In this document: one piece after another, positions 14,726 to 17,169 of the stretch
Position numbering within the stretch: the first letter of the stretch is position 1
Layout: every line of letters starts with the position of its first letter
DNA from: CAZJPD01 sp964547795
Lineage (GTDB): Bacteria; Pseudomonadota; Alphaproteobacteria; Rickettsiales; Midichloriaceae
Length of the DNA: 17,169 nucleotides
Direction: 5' to 3'
Assembly: GCA_964547795.1 (NCBI GenBank)
Contig: CAZJPD010000021.1
Location: 1 to 17,169 of the forward strand
Notes under the pieces: model-generated
The model's input: the letters and a program-made list of their open reading frames with translations, nothing else
Told to the model about the DNA's origin: nothing
Database searches by the model: none
Position numbers and translations under genes: made by a program

Positions 14726-15781
14726 ATGGTGAAGAATTTAACAATTTGTGAATATATATGGATAGATGGCAATATACCTGTAAAGCAACTTCGCTCTAAA
14801 TCCAAAGTAATGTATTTGCCAGATGACCCAGATATTAGTTCTTTTTCACATTGGAGCTTTGACGGTTCATCTACTATGCAGGCTACAGGAGAAGATTCTG
14901 ACTGTATATTAAAGCCTGTAAATTTTACTAAGAATCCCCTTTGTCAGAAAGATGGTTATTTGGTATTATGCGAAGTTTTAAACCCAGATGGATCGTATCA
15001 TCTATCAAATTCTCGCTCTAAATTAAGGAAAATTCTAGATTCAGGTGGGACAGAGCATTTTCCATGGTTAGGTTTTGAGCAGGAATATACAATGTTTAAG
15101 CACAATGTACCCCTTGGATGGCCAGAGCATGGTTATCCAGCTCCGCAGGGACCATATTATTGCGGAGTGGGTTCAGAACAGATTTTTGGCAGAGAACTTG
15201 CTATAGAGCATGCAAATTCTTGTATCGAAGCAAATCTAGTATTTTATGGTATGAATGCTGAGGTTATGCCAGGGCAGTGGGAATTTCAAACAGGCTATCG
15301 TGGATTTAGTGAAGAATCTATTGATGCACTTACCGTAGCTGATCATACATGGATAGCACGTTGGCTTTTACATCGTATTAGTGAAAAATACAATATTCAT
15401 ATTTCTTTAGATTCTAAGCCTGTAAAAGGTGATTGGAATGGAGCTGGTATGCATACTAATTTTTCAACTAATCGTATGCGTGATCCAAATACTGGTAGAA
15501 AAACAATAGATGAAGCTATAAAATATCTAAGCCACAAACATGCAGAACACATTGATGTATATGGATATAAACTAGAAGAGCGACTAACGGGTAGTCATGA
15601 AACTGCAAGTATCAATGAATTTTCATACGGAGTTGCAAATCGTAGTTGCTCGATAAAGATACCTTGCACTGTTGTATTGAAGGGATATGGCTATATCGAA
15701 GATAGACGCCCCGGTGCAAATGCAGATCCATATGTAGTGGCAACGCAGTTAATTTCAACTATTTGTAATATTTCTGTGTAG
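14726..15781 (+). CDS. Glutamine synthetase, class II (eukaryote-like, GSII)
   Basis: GSII makes glutamine from glutamate, ammonia and ATP. At 351 residues it is the size of the short class II enzyme rather than the roughly 470-residue bacterial class I. Class II signatures appear in order: EYIWIDGN at the start, HWSFDGSSTMQA, WLGFEQEYTMF, PAPQGPYYCGVG, GMNAEVMPGQWEFQ, KGDWNGAGMHTNFST, RLTGSHETASINEFSYGVANR and EDRRPGANADPY. The ammonia/glutamate and metal-binding Glu, His and Arg residues are therefore present, and it is probably active. Class II enzymes lack the adenylylation site of class I, so control would differ. The start is supported by the family N-terminus, though no clear ribosome site precedes the ATG. 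The gene has its own promoter and no linked nitrogen-regulation genes. GSII in a Rickettsiales genome suggests horizontal transfer, which only a tree could show. Confidence 0.94.
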   Translation: MVKNLTICEYIWIDGNIPVKQLRSKSKVMYLPDDPDISSFSHWSFDGSSTMQATGEDSDCILKPVNFTKNPLCQKDGYLVLCEVLNPDGSYHLSNSRSKLRKILDSGGTEHFPWLGFEQEYTMFKHNVPLGWPEHGYPAPQGPYYCGVGSEQIFGRELAIEHANSCIEANLVFYGMNAEVMPGQWEFQTGYRGFSEESIDALTVADHTWIARWLLHRISEKYNIHISLDSKPVKGDWNGAGMHTNFSTNRMRDPNTGRKTIDEAIKYLSHKHAEHIDVYGYKLEERLTGSHETASINEFSYGVANRSCSIKIPCTVVLKGYGYIEDRRPGANADPYVVATQLISTICNISV

Positions 15782-15929
15782 GTATCTTACTTAGTAATTA
15801 AATTTTTTTATTGATTTTTATTACAGATGCTTAGGTTTATTTAAAGATTCAAAAAAATGGCGAAGGAACTTCTATAGCAAGTATCATTTAGACCCCTAAT
15901 ATACCACCGTCGTATGTTGTAAGAAGCAA

Positions 15930-16781
15930 TCAAATTTTTTGTTGGAGGACAATATAAAGGGAACAAGGTATAATGAGTAATGCTCCAATATAGGTAGTAT
16001 AACCTGGTAGGTCATTAAATACTATATATCCTAATCCCAGTGAAAAGAGTAGTTCTAAATACCTGAATGGTGCTACACTTGATGCTTTTACTAAACGAAA
16101 TGCTTTAAGAAGGCAATAAAGTATAGCATTACTACCAGCACCTAAAATCATTAAGTAAAATAAATCGGTAGCTTTTGGCATTTGCCACACCCGCCAGTTT
16201 ATAACTACAGGAAATAGTCCCAGAATTGTTGTAACTAAGGATGAATAGAATAACATACTAAGCATACTCTCTTTGATAACATATTTTTTGTTAATTATAT
16301 CGAGACTTGCAAATAATACTGTAGCCACTACAAACAAAAGCGAATCCGTATTAAAATTGAAGTTGCTTGGATTAAGTGTTATTATAATACCTATTAAGCT
16401 GATAATCGTAACCACCCATAATTTCAGAGAAACTTTTTCTCCTAGAAAAATGGGGGCTAGGATTAAAATGAATATAGGTATTGTAAAGCTTATAATAGTT
16501 GCTGTTGTTACTTGTGAGGTACTCAAACCCTTTATCCACAAGAATATAGCAATTGCCAAGAATAGTCCCCTGATAAAATGTAAATTTGGTCTTAAGGTTT
16601 TTATGGATTTTAACCCACCATAAAGTATAAACGGAACAAGACTAAGAGTTCCAAAAAGAAATCTAAAAAATGCCGTCTCTAATGGAGATATACTGGCACT
16701 GACATATTTGCCAATAATATCATTCATGCTGCTGATAAATAAGCTTAATATAAACCAACTTATTCCTATAAAATACTTCAT
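15930..16781 (-). CDS. EamA/DMT-family transporter, resembling the rickettsial S-adenosylmethionine transporter Sam
   Basis: The 283-residue protein has ten hydrophobic segments arranged as two EamA repeats, so it sits in the inner membrane. Motifs that I recognise from the rickettsial Sam transporter are MNDIIGKYVS in the first helix, ETAFFRFLFGTL, TTATIISFTIPIFILIL, and SLDIINKKYVIKESMLSMLFYSSLVTT, which is unusually close. Sam imports S-adenosylmethionine from host cytoplasm in exchange for S-adenosylhomocysteine; this gene may do the same, but substrate assignment in this superfamily is uncertain. It converges with the glutamine synthetase gene across 148 bases and diverges from the AhpD-like gene. 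Confidence 0.85.
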   Translation of the reverse strand: MKYFIGISWFILSLFISSMNDIIGKYVSASISPLETAFFRFLFGTLSLVPFILYGGLKSIKTLRPNLHFIRGLFLAIAIFLWIKGLSTSQVTTATIISFTIPIFILILAPIFLGEKVSLKLWVVTIISLIGIIITLNPSNFNFNTDSLLFVVATVLFASLDIINKKYVIKESMLSMLFYSSLVTTILGLFPVVINWRVWQMPKATDLFYLMILGAGSNAILYCLLKAFRLVKASSVAPFRYLELLFSLGLGYIVFNDLPGYTTYIGALLIIPCSLYIVLQQKI

Positions 16782-16828
16782 ACAAAATTTGCAATGATAA
16801 CAAAGTGTCTCTACTTCTAAAGAATCTT

Positions 16829-16858
16829 TTGGTAAATTTCAATAATAAATGTTATAAT
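16829..16858 (+). promoter_or_regulatory. Sigma70-type promoter for the AhpD-like gene
   Basis: TTGGTA at 16829-16834 and a perfect TATAAT at 16853-16858 are spaced by 18 bases, 48 bases before the ATG at 16907. Confidence 0.5.
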
Positions 16859-16906
16859 TAAAATAATGAATAGGGTTATTTAAATTCTTTTTTATATATT
16901 TAGCAG

Positions 16907-17169
16907 ATGAGTATACAAAGTATGTTAAATCAGCTGCCTCAGTACGCATCTGATGTTGCTGAGAACGTTAGAAAGATTTTCTTTCAAGAATCAAATACTT
17001 TAGCAAAATACCAAATATTTGGCATAGTTCTAACAGCAGGATATACACCTAAGCATGAATGTTTGTTAAATTATATTCGTCCAGAGGCGAAAAGATATTT
17101 GGATGATGACGAAATAAATGCCTGTAAAATTATGGCTAGTACAACGTCTATGACTAATGCATATTATAA
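16907..17169 (+). CDS. AhpD-like alkylhydroperoxidase, N-terminal part (cut by the window edge)
   Basis: The first 87 codons are visible with no stop before the right edge. The start MSIQSMLNQLPQYASDVAEN closely resembles the MSIEKLKxxLPEYAKDIKLN start of AhpD. The later segment CKIMASTTSMTNAYY matches the AxMGMNNVFYR region, which precedes the redox Cys-x-x-Cys. The catalytic CxxC pair should lie beyond the window, so activity cannot be judged. AhpD reduces the peroxiredoxin AhpC in some bacteria. Family assignment is by motif memory. The ATG has a weak upstream AGCAG. Confidence 0.7.
   Translation, partial: MSIQSMLNQLPQYASDVAENVRKIFFQESNTLAKYQIFGIVLTAGYTPKHECLLNYIRPEAKRYLDDDEINACKIMASTTSMTNAYY

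Noticed and set aside
1..17169. tRNA, rRNA, CRISPR array or intact transposase
   Set aside because: I looked through all spacers for cloverleaf-like GC-rich segments, regular repeats with spacers, and transposase-like frames and saw none; subtle RNAs could still be missed by eye.

Overview
The window is AT-rich and reads as a chromosomal segment of an obligate intracellular alphaproteobacterium of the order Rickettsiales, most likely family Rickettsiaceae. The best lineage evidence is the EamA transporter at 15930-16781, which from memory closely resembles the rickettsial S-adenosylmethionine transporter Sam. Supporting evidence is a RelA/SpoT hydrolase next to a metabolite:proton symporter, a pairing familiar from rickettsial accessory regions, and a compact GC-richer hairpin repeat in an AT-rich spacer. 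A GAPDH gene and a eukaryote-type (class II) glutamine synthetase are unlike the classical Rickettsia gene set, so a Rickettsia relative (a Megaira-like protist or algal symbiont, for example) fits better than a typical Rickettsia. That placement is inference from the genes; no search was run.

Layout. Positions 1-1509 carry, leftward, a 5'-partial dnaA and an rsmD interrupted by a 10-N scaffold gap. A spacer of about 640 bp (1510-2152) holds a three-hairpin repeat element. From 2153 to 6995 the leftward genes are pccA (biotin-carboxylase subunit), ftnA (ferritin), and a gene broken by a frameshift that fuses an MHS-family transporter to a RelA/SpoT-type (p)ppGpp hydrolase domain. From 7272 to 10021 a rightward, tightly packed operon encodes a TrxR-like ferredoxin-NADP reductase, FolD and a YihY-family membrane protein. 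From 10307 to 12817 genes again run leftward: gapA, carD, cspA, hup and a previously unlisted 27-residue membrane microprotein whose ATG overlaps the hup stop codon. From 12997 to 15781 acpP-fabF and the class II glutamine synthetase run rightward. The right end has the leftward Sam-like transporter and the start of a rightward AhpD-like gene cut by the window edge.

How the genes fit together. Most are host-dependent core metabolism and nucleoid/transcription functions: replication initiation, 16S rRNA methylation, fatty-acid synthesis, one-carbon/NADPH supply (FolD), flavin redox chemistry, iron storage and peroxide defence (FtnA, AhpD-like), CarD, Csp and HU. The accessory signals are the transporter-alarmone hydrolase fusion, the hairpin repeat, GSII, and a GAPDH whose cofactor-site residues suggest NADP(H) use and so a biosynthetic rather than glycolytic role.

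The best candidates for a second look are the frameshifted transporter/HD fusion, whose four metal ligands are split between two frames, and the hup-coupled microprotein. No tRNA, rRNA, CRISPR array or intact transposase was seen.
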